NCBI GenBank assembly: GCA_049964655.1
Contig: JBMFXC010000002.1
Coordinates: forward strand, 1 to 64,000
DNA length: 64,000 nt
Source of the DNA: JAJZJT01 sp049964655
Lineage (GTDB): Bacteria; Actinomycetota; Acidimicrobiia; Acidimicrobiales; RAAP-2
Direction: 5' to 3'
Shown here: piece after piece, positions 9,056 through 16,841 of the stretch
Numbering within the stretch: position 1 is the first letter of the stretch
Layout: every line of letters starts with the position of its first letter
Position numbers and translations under genes: made by a program
Notes under the pieces: generated by a model
Told to the model about the DNA's origin: nothing
The model's input: only the letters and a program-made list of their open reading frames with translations
Database searches by the model: none

Positions 9056-9747
9056 CCCGACGGCGACCCCGAGGCTGGCGCGACCCCGTGACGAGCAGCC
9101 CACAGCGCCGCCTCGGTGCGTGAGGCGACCCCCAGCTTCGAGAGGAGCTCGGTCACATAGCCCTCGACGGTGCGTACGTTCAGCCCGAGCTGGTCGGCGA
9201 TGTGGCGGTTGGTCCACCCGGACGCCAGACAGGTCAACACCTGCATCTCGCGGGAGGAGAAGCCGACCGGCGACGAGGGGTCGGCTTCGACCGCCGGATG
9301 GGCAAGCAGGTGGACCAGGCTGTGGTCGAGGACGACGGCACCTGCGGCCACCGCTCGCACCGCGCCGGCCAGTTCGTCGCTGGTCGCCGTCTTGAGCAGG
9401 TAGCCGGACGCGCCCCGTGACACGGACTCGGTCACGTAGGCGGCGTCGTCGAAGGCACTGACGATCAGGACGCGCACGCCGAGGTCGTCTTGCTCGGCAC
9501 GGTCGAGGACGTCGAGGCCGCTCCCGTCAGCCAGACGGAAGTCGACGAGCGCGACGTCCGGCTGCTCGGCGGCGAGGACGGCGAGAGCGGCGGCGACCGA
9601 CGCGGCCACGCCGACGACGTCCAGGTCGTCATGCTGGGCGAGCAGTTCGCAGATGCCCTCGCGGACCAAAGCGTGGTCGTCGATCACGACCAGTCGGATC
9701 GTCCGGTCCGGCACCTGTCCGTCCACCGACGGCTCGCACGAGCCCAC
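9052..9747 (-). CDS. NarL/FixJ-family response regulator
   Basis: 231 residues. The receiver domain has the acidic pair D23-D24 (VVIDD), phospho-acceptor D69 (LVDF) and K119 (LLKT). A LuxR-type helix-turn-helix follows (~160-215, LASGWTNRHIADQL then VRTVEGYVTELLSKLG). GTG at 9747 is supported by a TAGGGT hexamer at 9754-9759, exactly 6 nt upstream, which would give a leaderless mRNA; there is no Shine-Dalgarno. The cognate kinase overlaps by 4 bp. It likely controls the downstream minus-strand redox operon and perhaps itself. Confidence 0.92.
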   Translation of the reverse strand: MGSCEPSVDGQVPDRTIRLVVIDDHALVREGICELLAQHDDLDVVGVAASVAAALAVLAAEQPDVALVDFRLADGSGLDVLDRAEQDDLGVRVLIVSAFDDAAYVTESVSRGASGYLLKTATSDELAGAVRAVAAGAVVLDHSLVHLLAHPAVEADPSSPVGFSSREMQVLTCLASGWTNRHIADQLGLNVRTVEGYVTELLSKLGVASRTEAALWAARHGVAPASGSPSG

Positions 9748-10001
9748 GCCGGCACCCTATGCCTGGTCGGGGTGGTCGGGGAGCGAGGAATCACGGGAAT
9801 CCCTCCCGAGATCCCACGGTTTTCACGCTGTCGGTGGCGACACGACCGGCGGATGATGGGCCGTGAGGAACGGCGCGGTCGGTGCGCTCACCGGACCGAC
9901 GCCAAGAGTTTCCCGTGACCACGCCCGAGCGGCGGTGCCGCCCGGTGCCTCGGCGCTCCGCCCGACGCGGAGCGCCCGATCGACGAGAGGACAGGTGCAC
10001 C

Positions 10002-10268
10002 ATGGCATGGCTGGCAGCAATCGCGCTCGGCATCGCCGCCCTCGCGCTCGTCGCCGTCGCCGCCGAGTGGGCCGTCGTCGGGACCGTCGCGGTGGCCTCC
10101 GTCGCTCATCGCCTGGTGCGTAGCCGCAGGGACCCCGCCAGTCCTCGCAACCTGGCGCGCTCGTTGCGCCCCGACGACATCGCCGAGTTGCGCGACCGCT
10201 TCTCCGACCTGCTGGCCGAGCCGCCGTCGCACGCAGAGCCCGCTCCCCCCTGGCCGGCAGCGTCGTGA
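10002..10268 (+). CDS. Small single-pass membrane protein, hypothetical
   Basis: 88 residues. Residues 3-33 are a long hydrophobic segment (AAIALGIAALALVAVAAEW), then a basic stretch and an acidic amphipathic helix (DDIAELRDRFSDLLAEPP). ATG at 10002 has GAGAGGAC upstream. It diverges from the response regulator; the 254-bp space between them shows no other gene. No family recognised. The short repeat tract and gap begin 40 bp after its stop. Confidence 0.6.
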   Translation: MAWLAAIALGIAALALVAVAAEWAVVGTVAVASVAHRLVRSRRDPASPRNLARSLRPDDIAELRDRFSDLLAEPPSHAEPAPPWPAAS

Positions 10269-10308
10269 CGACCTCACGACCCTGAGCAGGGACGGCGACC
10301 GGGCGGAC

Positions 10309-10522
10309 GCCTCCGCCTCCGCCTCCGCCTCCGCCTCCGCCTCCGCCTCCGCCTCCGCCTCCNNNNNNNNNNNNNNNNNNNNNNNNNNNNNNNNNNNNNN
10401 NNNNNNNNNNNNNNNNNNNNNNNNNNNNNNNNNNNNNNNNNNNNNNNNNNNNNNNNNNNNNNGCCTCCGCCTCCGCCTCCGCCTCCGCCTCCGCCTCCGC
10501 CTCCGCCTCCGCCTCCGCCTCC
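10309..10522. repeat. (GCCTCC)n hexanucleotide tract around a scaffold gap
   Basis: Perfect GCCTCC repeats run from about 10309 to 10362 and again from 10463 to 10522, with 100 N between. The same unit on both sides shows that the gap is an unresolved expansion of the tract. True copy number is unknown. It lies between the convergent small membrane protein and the MMPL gene, outside both. Confidence 0.95.
10363..10462. other. Scaffold gap (100 N)
   Basis: Exactly 100 N, a conventional placeholder size, so the real distance is unknown. Confidence 0.99.
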
Positions 10523-10614
10523 GGCCGACGAGGCTTGGTCTGTCACATGCCGGTACGACGGCCCTGATGGCCCCGACGGCCCCTCCGACGTGCTCGCCAC
10601 GCCGGTCAGTTCCC

Positions 10615-12783
10615 TCAGGGAGCCTCCGGCGTTCCCACCACACCGCCGAGCACAGGCTCTGACGGTGGTGGTGTCGCTCCCACGGAACGAGGGACGGTGC
10701 GCTGCTGGTGCCCGGGCCACCAGGCCCGCTCGCCGACGAGGGCCGTCACCGAGGGCGTGAGGAACATCGCCATCACGAAGGCGGCCGCCGCGATGCCGAA
10801 GGAGATAGCGAAGCCCATCTGGCTGAGCGTGGAGCCCCCGGCCAGGATGAGCGAGGCGAACGTCCCGGCCAGGATGAGCCCGGCCGACGCGATGGTGGGC
10901 CCAGCGTGGCGGACCGCCATCGCGGCGGCGTCGTGGGGGCCACGCCCCTCGGCCGCCTCCTCGCGCAGACGCGACACCATCAAGATGTTGTAGTCGGTGC
11001 CGAGCGCCACCACGAAGAGGTACATGACGATCGGCAGGATGAAGGTGAGCCCGCTGCTGCCACCCGCGTGCTCGAAGACGTCCACGGCGGCACCCAGCGT
11101 GGCGGCAAACCCGAGGCCTACCGCTGCCATCAGGTACCACGGCGCCACGACGCTGCGCAGGAGCAGCCCGAGGATGACGAGGATGAGCGCGGCCGCCACC
11201 GGGAAGACGATGGCGTAGTCGTGGTCCATGGCCTTCTGCAGGTCGACGTAGACGGAGGTGATACCCCCGATGAGAGCCCGACTGCCGGGGGGTGTGGCGT
11301 CGGCCGCCCGCTGGAGCGGACCGCGCACGGTGTCCATGGCGGCGTTCGACTGACCGGGATGGTCGAGGACTACCTCGAAGTCGGCCACGGTCTGCCCCTC
11401 GGCGACCTGAGGCGGAGCCACCTCGGCGACACCAGGCACGGCGGCAAGTCGGGTGCGGTACGAGGCCAGGGAACCCGGAGAGAGTGGCCGGTTGGTCGTC
11501 GACTCGAGGAAGACGTCGGTGGGCTCGGTGGCGCCGGCGGGAAAGCCCTTCAGGAGAACGGTGTCGAAGACCGCCGACTGGCTCTGCGCGCTCGAACCCG
11601 AGTTCAGGTCGAAGGTGGGCCGGAACCCCAGGGCCCCGACGGCCAGCACCGCCAGCACGCCGCCGCTCACCAGGGCAAACCGACCGGGGTGTCGTCCGAG
11701 GGCATCGCCGAGGGCGGCGAAGCGTGCGCCCTCCGGCTCACGCTTCCACCCCGCCGACGGCCAGAAGACCTTCGTCCCGAGCAACGAGACCACTGCCGGC
11801 ACGAGGGTCAGGCCGGCGACCAGGGTGGTCGCCACGGCGATGGCGAGAGCCGGCCCGAGCGAGCGGAAGAGGCTGAGGCTCGACAGGGTGAGGGCGAGGA
11901 AGGCGATGATGACGGCGCCCGCCGCGGTGGCGATGGCAGGCCCGACGCGCCCGACCGCACTGACCATGGCCTCCTTGGCATCCTCGCCGGTGCGGAGCCG
12001 TTCGCGGTAGCGGAAGAGCAGGAAAAGGATGTAGTCGGTGCCCACCCCGAAGAGCACCACGATGAGCATCGCCGTCACGGTGCTGTCGACCTGAAGGCCG
12101 AACGCCTCGCTTGCCGAGGCGATCAGCCCGGTGGCCATCTGCGAGACGACGCCGATCACCACGATCGGCAGCAGGGCGATGACTGGGCTCCGGAAGATCA
12201 CGAGCAGCAGCACCAGGATCAGCCCGATCGTCGCCCCGGCGACCACCTTGTTGGCACGCTGCCCGGCCTTCTGCTGGTCGACGAACTGTGCGGCGGTGCC
12301 CGTCACGCCGGCTCGCAGGCCGGTGCCGGCCGTGAGCGCTGCGAGGTCGGTGCGCAGCGTCCGGATGGCGTCGACTTGCCGGGTGCTCAGTTGTCCAGCA
12401 GCATTCGGCATCTGGATACCGATGGTCTGCACCAGTCGGTTGGGCGACGTCGGACCGTTCTCCACGGCGGCGATCGCCGGGAGGTGCCGGGCGGCCAGCG
12501 CTGTGCCAATGGCGTCCACCCGGGCCGCGTCGACGGCGGTGAGCGGCCGGCCGTCGGCCCGTTCGACGACCACGATCGCCGCCGGCGCAGCCGCCTTCGG
12601 GAAGGCCCGCTTCTGCAGTTGCTGCGCCTCCACCGACTGGTAGTGGGACGGGAGGAAGGAGGCCTCGTTGGTGGTGGTGGCCAGCTTGGGCGCCAGGCCG
12701 ATCACGACGACGGCCGCAAGCGCCCACAACCCGATCACTCGCCACGGGTGCCTCACGACCCCGCGTCCCAGACGCACGAACAT
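10615..12783 (-). CDS. MMPL-family RND exporter
   Basis: 722 residues from the ATG at 12783, preceded by AAGGGAG; an in-frame GTG at 12819 is possible. The architecture is a duplicated MMPL unit. TM1 is followed by a ~130-residue periplasmic domain, then five helices containing GVGTDYILFLLFRYRERLRTG. The second half repeats this: a periplasmic domain (~395-530) and helices with LGTDYNILMVSRLREE. The paired GTDY motifs supply the proton-relay Asp-Tyr of this family. Such proteins export lipids or hydrophobic drugs in actinobacteria. It diverges from a TetR gene across a symmetric promoter region, which suggests substrate-induced derepression. The cargo is not predictable. Confidence 0.92.
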   Translation of the reverse strand: MFVRLGRGVVRHPWRVIGLWALAAVVVIGLAPKLATTTNEASFLPSHYQSVEAQQLQKRAFPKAAAPAAIVVVERADGRPLTAVDAARVDAIGTALAARHLPAIAAVENGPTSPNRLVQTIGIQMPNAAGQLSTRQVDAIRTLRTDLAALTAGTGLRAGVTGTAAQFVDQQKAGQRANKVVAGATIGLILVLLLVIFRSPVIALLPIVVIGVVSQMATGLIASASEAFGLQVDSTVTAMLIVVLFGVGTDYILFLLFRYRERLRTGEDAKEAMVSAVGRVGPAIATAAGAVIIAFLALTLSSLSLFRSLGPALAIAVATTLVAGLTLVPAVVSLLGTKVFWPSAGWKREPEGARFAALGDALGRHPGRFALVSGGVLAVLAVGALGFRPTFDLNSGSSAQSQSAVFDTVLLKGFPAGATEPTDVFLESTTNRPLSPGSLASYRTRLAAVPGVAEVAPPQVAEGQTVADFEVVLDHPGQSNAAMDTVRGPLQRAADATPPGSRALIGGITSVYVDLQKAMDHDYAIVFPVAAALILVILGLLLRSVVAPWYLMAAVGLGFAATLGAAVDVFEHAGGSSGLTFILPIVMYLFVVALGTDYNILMVSRLREEAAEGRGPHDAAAMAVRHAGPTIASAGLILAGTFASLILAGGSTLSQMGFAISFGIAAAAFVMAMFLTPSVTALVGERAWWPGHQQRTVPRSVGATPPPSEPVLGGVVGTPEAP

Positions 12784-12885
12784 CGGCGGCGGCTCCCTTC
12801 GCAACGCAGTCCGCGTCACCGGTCACCGACCGACAGCCGGTGGCACCGTGGACGACGATGGGCGGCGATCGCCGGCCCGTGGTCG

Positions 12886-12929
12886 ACCGTAGAAGCTTGC
12901 TTGTCGCCCGTCAAGTCAGCTGCTACGGT
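12886..12929. promoter_or_regulatory. Symmetric divergent promoters with a central TetR-type operator
   Basis: Plus strand: TTGTCG (12901-12906), 17 bp, TACGGT (12924-12929). Minus strand: TTGACG (12914-12909), 17 bp, TACGGT (12891-12886). The two promoters are mirror images about 12907.5. The 12-bp outer arms match at 11 of 12 positions and an inner CTTGtCG/CGtCAAG dyad (12900-12915) shares the same centre and covers both -35 hexamers. One TetR dimer bound there would block both the MMPL gene and its own gene. Confidence 0.75.
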
Positions 12930-13009
12930 TGGCGTTCCTCGCCCGCGGTCGGCTGGGTCACGACGGACCGGTCGGACGGCGCTGGCGTTCGCGACGAGGA
13001 GGTGCCGTG

Positions 13010-13588
13010 GTGATCGGAGGGGCATCGGGGCGCAGCTCGGGTGAGCCGACTCGGGCCCGGATCGTCGAGGTGGCCCTCGAACTGATCGCCGACCACGGGT
13101 TCTCGGCGACCACCACGCGGGAGATCTCCGAGCGGCTCGGGTTCACCAAGGCGGCTCTCTACTACCACTTTCGAACCAAGGACGACCTGCTGGCCGCCAT
13201 CGTCGCCCCGGCCATGTCCGACCTCGAGGCCTTGGTGGAGGACGCACGGCCGGTCACCGAGCCGGTAGTCCGCTGCTCGGTGCTGGCCGGGTACGTGGAC
13301 TTGGTGGCCGGGCACGCCGACCTCGTCCGTGTGCTCTCGGCTGATCCCGGTGTCCGGCACTCCCCTGCCCTAGCGAGCGCCACGCCCCTCTACGAACGCC
13401 TGGCCCAGCTGCTCGCCGGCGTCGAAGCGCCGGCGACGGTGGAACGCGTCCGGGTCCGAGCTGCCCTCGGCGCCGTCCACGCCGCCCTCGTGCACGCCGA
13501 GCCCGGGGAGGACCCGGCGGTCGTCCGGTCGGCGGCGCTCGCCGCGGCGTGCGGTGCCCTGGGGGTGCCCATGGCGAAGGCCGGGTAA
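13010..13588 (+). CDS. TetR-family transcriptional regulator
   Basis: 192 residues. The N-terminal HTH is typical: TRARIVEVALELIADHG, then TTTREISERLGFTKAALYYHF and RTKDDLL. The C-terminal helical ligand domain is not specific. GAGGAGG at 12996-13002 favours GTG at 13010 (7-nt spacing) over GTG at 13007 (4 nt). It is divergent from the MMPL exporter and is the obvious repressor of that gene and of itself. Confidence 0.9.
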   Translation: MIGGASGRSSGEPTRARIVEVALELIADHGFSATTTREISERLGFTKAALYYHFRTKDDLLAAIVAPAMSDLEALVEDARPVTEPVVRCSVLAGYVDLVAGHADLVRVLSADPGVRHSPALASATPLYERLAQLLAGVEAPATVERVRVRAALGAVHAALVHAEPGEDPAVVRSAALAAACGALGVPMAKAG

Positions 13589-13626
13589 CCGCAGTGCCCG
13601 CTGTGACTGCGGGCACGACCGGCCGA

Positions 13627-14139
13627 TCAGCCCGCCAGGAGGGCGTGGACGTCCACCCCCTCGAGCTGTCCGCGCCCGCGGAGCGCGGCGATCTCGAGCA
13701 GGACGGCGATCCCCACCAGGTCGGCACCGGTCCGCCGGACCAACTGGGCGGCGGCGGCGGCGGTACCACCCGTAGCCAGCACGTCGTCGACGACGAGCAC
13801 GCGTCGCCCGGGCTCCAAGGCATCCACGTGGACCTCGAGCTCCGAGGTGCCGTACTCGAGCGTGTAGCCCTCCGACAGTGTGTCGAACGGGAGCTTGCCC
13901 GCCTTGCGCAACGGCACGAACCCGGCCCCGAGAACCACCGCTACCGGTGCTCCGAGGATGAACCCGCGCGCTTCGATGGCGGCGACGACGTCGACTCGTC
14001 CGACGAACGGCTCGGCCAAGGCGGTCACGGCATCAGCCAGTGCCTGGGCACTCTGGAGCACCGGCGTGATGTCCTTGAAGACGATCCCCGGCGACGGGTA
14101 GTCGGGGATCTCCCGCACCAGGTCAGTGAGCCCGGTCAT
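13627..14139 (-). CDS. apt: Adenine phosphoribosyltransferase
   Basis: 170 residues, full length for Apt. It converts adenine plus PRPP to AMP in the cytoplasm (purine salvage). The N-terminus has YPSPGIVFKDITPVL, the middle has the AAIEARGFILG stretch, and the PRPP-binding motif RVLVVDDVLATGGTA is at ~113-127. The ATG at 14139 overlaps the stop of the FrnE-like gene (ATGA), indicating coupling. In many bacteria apt sits near relA or secDF; that is not the case here. Confidence 0.95.
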   Translation of the reverse strand: MTGLTDLVREIPDYPSPGIVFKDITPVLQSAQALADAVTALAEPFVGRVDVVAAIEARGFILGAPVAVVLGAGFVPLRKAGKLPFDTLSEGYTLEYGTSELEVHVDALEPGRRVLVVDDVLATGGTAAAAAQLVRRTGADLVGIAVLLEIAALRGRGQLEGVDVHALLAG

Positions 14140-14957
14140 CTGGCTCGGGCGGTAGCGTCGGGCCGGAGCGACGGTCCATCGGGATGGTCGGAGGGGGCTG
14201 GTGCGGGCACGGCACAGACGTCGCCTTCGCAGGCGTCTCCCTGGCCGACGTCGCCGTGGGCGACCGGGGAGCCCGGAGCGGCGACAACTGCCGGGTCGTC
14301 GCCTGGCCCGTCGGGGTGGGCCGTCGCCCACGCTCGTCGCAGCACGGCCAGGATCGTCTCGGCATCCTGGGCACCGGGGATGCCGAACTTCCGGTCCAGC
14401 AGGAAGAACGGCACTCCGGTCACGCCGAGGTCGAGGGCTTCCTGCTCGTCGGCCCGGACCTCGGCCGCGTAGCGGTCGCTCGCCAGTACCGCGCCGCACT
14501 CGTCGGCGTCGAGCCCGGCCTCGGCGGCCAGGGCGGCAAGCACCTCCGGCCGCCCGATGGCCTCGCCCTCGGTGAAGTAGGCCGCGAAGAGGCGGTCCTT
14601 CAGCGCACCCTGCGCGTCCGAGCCCACACGGCCGGCATGGTGGAGCAGCCGGTGGGCGTCGAACGTGCACCCCGGCCGGACCCGCTCGAAGTGGAAGTCG
14701 AGCCCCTCGGCGGCTGCCATGGCGGTCAGCCGGGCGTTGGCCCCCAGGGCCTGGTCGCGAGTCATCCCGTACTTGCGAGCCAGGCGTTCGGCGTAGTCGC
14801 CCTCCACCTCGCGGGGTGCACGAGGGTCGAGCTCGAAGGCCCGGAACACCACCTCGACCTCGCCTGCGTGCTCGAAGTGGCAAAGTGCCGCTTCGAAGCG
14901 GCGCTTGCCGATGGCACACCAGGGGCAGACGACGTCAGAGAAGATCTCGACCAGCAT
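14136..14957 (-). CDS. DsbA/FrnE-family thioredoxin-fold oxidoreductase
   Basis: 273 residues from the ATG at 14957, where the fold begins (LVEIFSDVVCPWCAIG). CPWC is the redox motif, followed by the FrnE-like helical insert (LARKYGMTRDQAL, CTFDAHRLLHHA) and the cis-Pro region GVTGVPFFL. The C-terminal tail has a second Cys pair (CEGDVCAV), as in many actinobacterial FrnE-like proteins. No signal peptide, so cytoplasmic. Start is uncertain because the upstream frame stays open to 15044 and no strong ribosome site is seen. Coupled to apt by a 4-bp overlap. Confidence 0.85.
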   Translation of the reverse strand: MLVEIFSDVVCPWCAIGKRRFEAALCHFEHAGEVEVVFRAFELDPRAPREVEGDYAERLARKYGMTRDQALGANARLTAMAAAEGLDFHFERVRPGCTFDAHRLLHHAGRVGSDAQGALKDRLFAAYFTEGEAIGRPEVLAALAAEAGLDADECGAVLASDRYAAEVRADEQEALDLGVTGVPFFLLDRKFGIPGAQDAETILAVLRRAWATAHPDGPGDDPAVVAAPGSPVAHGDVGQGDACEGDVCAVPAPAPSDHPDGPSLRPDATARAR

Positions 14958-15031
14958 GGGTTCGTCAACCCCTGCAGGTGCGCCGACCTTCCCGGGGCGT
15001 GCGCTCGGCGCGCTGCCTGCTCGGCCGGTGG

Positions 15032-15154
15032 TCACCCCGCGCACCGCACGGGCTCGCCCATCCGGAGAGCAGTCGCCCGGAGAGCAGTCGCCGGGGGGAA
15101 GACCACCCGGTAGCCGTGGCCGGCAGCGGTCTGCTTGGCGCTGGCGTCTGGCAT
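15032..15154 (-). CDS. Possible small protein of 40 residues
   Basis: The ATG at 15154 is preceded by GGGAGG about 10 nt upstream and opens a 40-codon frame that ends 74 bp before the FrnE-like start. The product is basic with a short hydrophobic stretch (YRVVFPPATALRATALRM). No homology recognised. It could be a real small gene, or chance. The remainder of 14958-15374 shows nothing else that I can support. Confidence 0.3.
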   Translation of the reverse strand: MPDASAKQTAAGHGYRVVFPPATALRATALRMGEPVRCAG

Positions 15155-15374
15155 CGTCCTCGTACCTCCCGTCGGGTTACTCGAGGTGTCGGCGGCAGGA
15201 AAGCGCTCCGACGCTAGCGCCACGCACGCGCGTCCGGTCGGGACCTTAGGCGACGGAGAGCACGTCACCGGCGCCGAGGTCACGCGCCCACGGCAGGATG
15301 CGACCGCCGGGGGTCGCTGCGTCCGGCGACCAGCGACCGAGCGCCTTGGTGCGACGGCAGGCCCGGCCGGCAGC

Positions 15375-16568
15375 TCAGCTCCGCGGCACGGCCGACCAAG
15401 CCACATCTTTGTCGACCCGCGGCTCACCAGGCAGGCCGAGGACCCGTTCGCCGACGATGTTGCGCTGGATCTCGGAGGTGCCACCCTCGATCGAGTTCGC
15501 CCGCGAGCGAAGGAACATGGTGCGCGACGACCCAGGAGGCCCCGTCAGGCCGAGGTTGGCCGAGCGGCGCATCTCGTAGTCGTAGCCGACGAGGGCGGGG
15601 GCGCCCAGCAGGTCGACGCACAGCTCGTAGATCCGGGTGTTCACCTCGGCGAACATGAGCTTGGCGATCGAGCCTTCGGGCCCGGGGTTCCCTGCCCGGC
15701 GGTTCTGTGACGCCCGGATGTTGGTGAGGCGCAGCACCTCGGCCTCGATCCACCGCCGCACCAGCTGGTCCTTGGCGACCGCGGTCTTGGACTGGGCTTC
15801 CTCGTGCCAGATGCGGACGGCCTCGGCGATGGCCCCCGAACCGCGAGCCGGAGGTGCCCCGCCGCCGCCGATGGTCGTGCGCTCGTTCATGAGCGTCGTC
15901 ATGGCCACCCGCCAGCCCTCGTCGACCTCGCCGACCCGGTCGCTGTCGGGGACGCGGACCTCGGTCAGGTACACCTCGTTGAACTCCGCCTGGCCGGTCA
16001 TCTGGCGTAGTGGGCGCACCTCGACGCCCGGTGCGTGCATGTCGAGGGCGAAGTAGGTGAGCCCCTTGTGCTTGGGCTTGTCGGGGTCGGTGCGCGTCAC
16101 GAGCATGCCGCGGTCGGCGATGTGGGCGAGCGTGTTCCACACCTTCTGGCCGGTGATGACCCACTCGTCGCCGTCACGCACCGCCTTGCAGGACAGGCTG
16201 GCAAGGTCCGAGCCCGAGCCGGGCTCCGAGAAGAGCTGGCACCAGGCATCCTCTCCGGTGAACATCCTCCGGAGCAGCCGGCCGCGTAGCTGGTCGCCGC
16301 CGTGGGTGACGATGGTGGGGCCGGCCATCGTGAGGCCGAAGAAATGGCGCTCGGTCGCAGCGGGTGCGCCCGCCTCGCGCAGCCGACGGTCGACCTCCTT
16401 CTGCAGGTCCGGACGGACCCCGAGGCCACCCCACCCCTCGGGGAAGTGGACCCAGGCGAGCCCGAGGTCGTACTGAGCGCCCCGGAGCACGACCGGGTCG
16501 GTGCTCGACGGGTCGTGCTCGGCGAGGAGCTGGTCGACGCGCTCGGCGACGACAGCGGACTCGTTCAT
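15375..16568 (-). CDS. Acyl-CoA dehydrogenase
   Basis: 397 residues, FAD-dependent acyl-CoA dehydrogenase. Typical motifs: CQLFSEPGSGSDLASL (FAD/substrate), GQKVWNTLAHIADRGMLVTRTD, and the C-terminal GGTSEIQRNIVGERVLGLP. The ATG at 16568 follows AAGGAGG. It diverges from the TetR gene at 16842 and is likely under its control. It is more like the actinobacterial long-chain or sterol-side-chain subgroup than short-chain enzymes, but the substrate cannot be read from sequence. It resembles the second dehydrogenase at 22016. Confidence 0.93.
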   Translation of the reverse strand: MNESAVVAERVDQLLAEHDPSSTDPVVLRGAQYDLGLAWVHFPEGWGGLGVRPDLQKEVDRRLREAGAPAATERHFFGLTMAGPTIVTHGGDQLRGRLLRRMFTGEDAWCQLFSEPGSGSDLASLSCKAVRDGDEWVITGQKVWNTLAHIADRGMLVTRTDPDKPKHKGLTYFALDMHAPGVEVRPLRQMTGQAEFNEVYLTEVRVPDSDRVGEVDEGWRVAMTTLMNERTTIGGGGAPPARGSGAIAEAVRIWHEEAQSKTAVAKDQLVRRWIEAEVLRLTNIRASQNRRAGNPGPEGSIAKLMFAEVNTRIYELCVDLLGAPALVGYDYEMRRSANLGLTGPPGSSRTMFLRSRANSIEGGTSEIQRNIVGERVLGLPGEPRVDKDVAWSAVPRS

Positions 16569-16690
16569 GGTGTCCTCCTTGCCCCCGTGCACTCGGCACG
16601 ATCTGCGGCCCAGCGGGGTGCTCCTGGTCGAACACCCCGGTCCAGTGTCGGATCGGCCCGGGCGAGCAGCCCGATCGCCGTCTTGCCAAC

Positions 16691-16746
16691 GATCCTGCCA
16701 CGGACCAACTGGAACAGCTGGGATCCTGCCACGGACCAGCTGGAAC
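16691..16746. repeat. 25-bp direct repeats in a divergent control region
   Basis: Two copies (16691-16715 and 16722-16746, 31-bp period, one mismatch) beginning GATCCTGCCACGGACCA and ending CTGGAAC. The second contains the palindrome CCAGCTGG. They lie between the acyl-CoA dehydrogenase and TetR genes, so they may be regulator sites. Confidence 0.7.
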
Positions 16747-16819
16747 CAGCCAGGACTGAGGCGAGCGGCGGCGCTTTCGTCCGAGCGAGCCCGCGCCATC
16801 GCTCCTTGCCAGCGCCGAG

Positions 16820-16832
16820 AATAACTGTTATT
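16820..16832. promoter_or_regulatory. Perfect AATAAC-T-GTTATT palindrome, probable TetR operator
   Basis: A 13-bp perfect dyad, strikingly AT-rich against its surroundings, lies 9 bp before the TetR start at 16842. Its position is right for autoregulation and for control of the divergent dehydrogenase. Confidence 0.65.
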
Positions 16833-16841
16833 CGTGGAGCC

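Noticed and set aside
10309..10522. CRISPR-like array
   Set aside because: The units are 6 bp with no spacers. The other tandem repeats (11, 12 and 18 bp) also lack spacers, and no cas gene is present.
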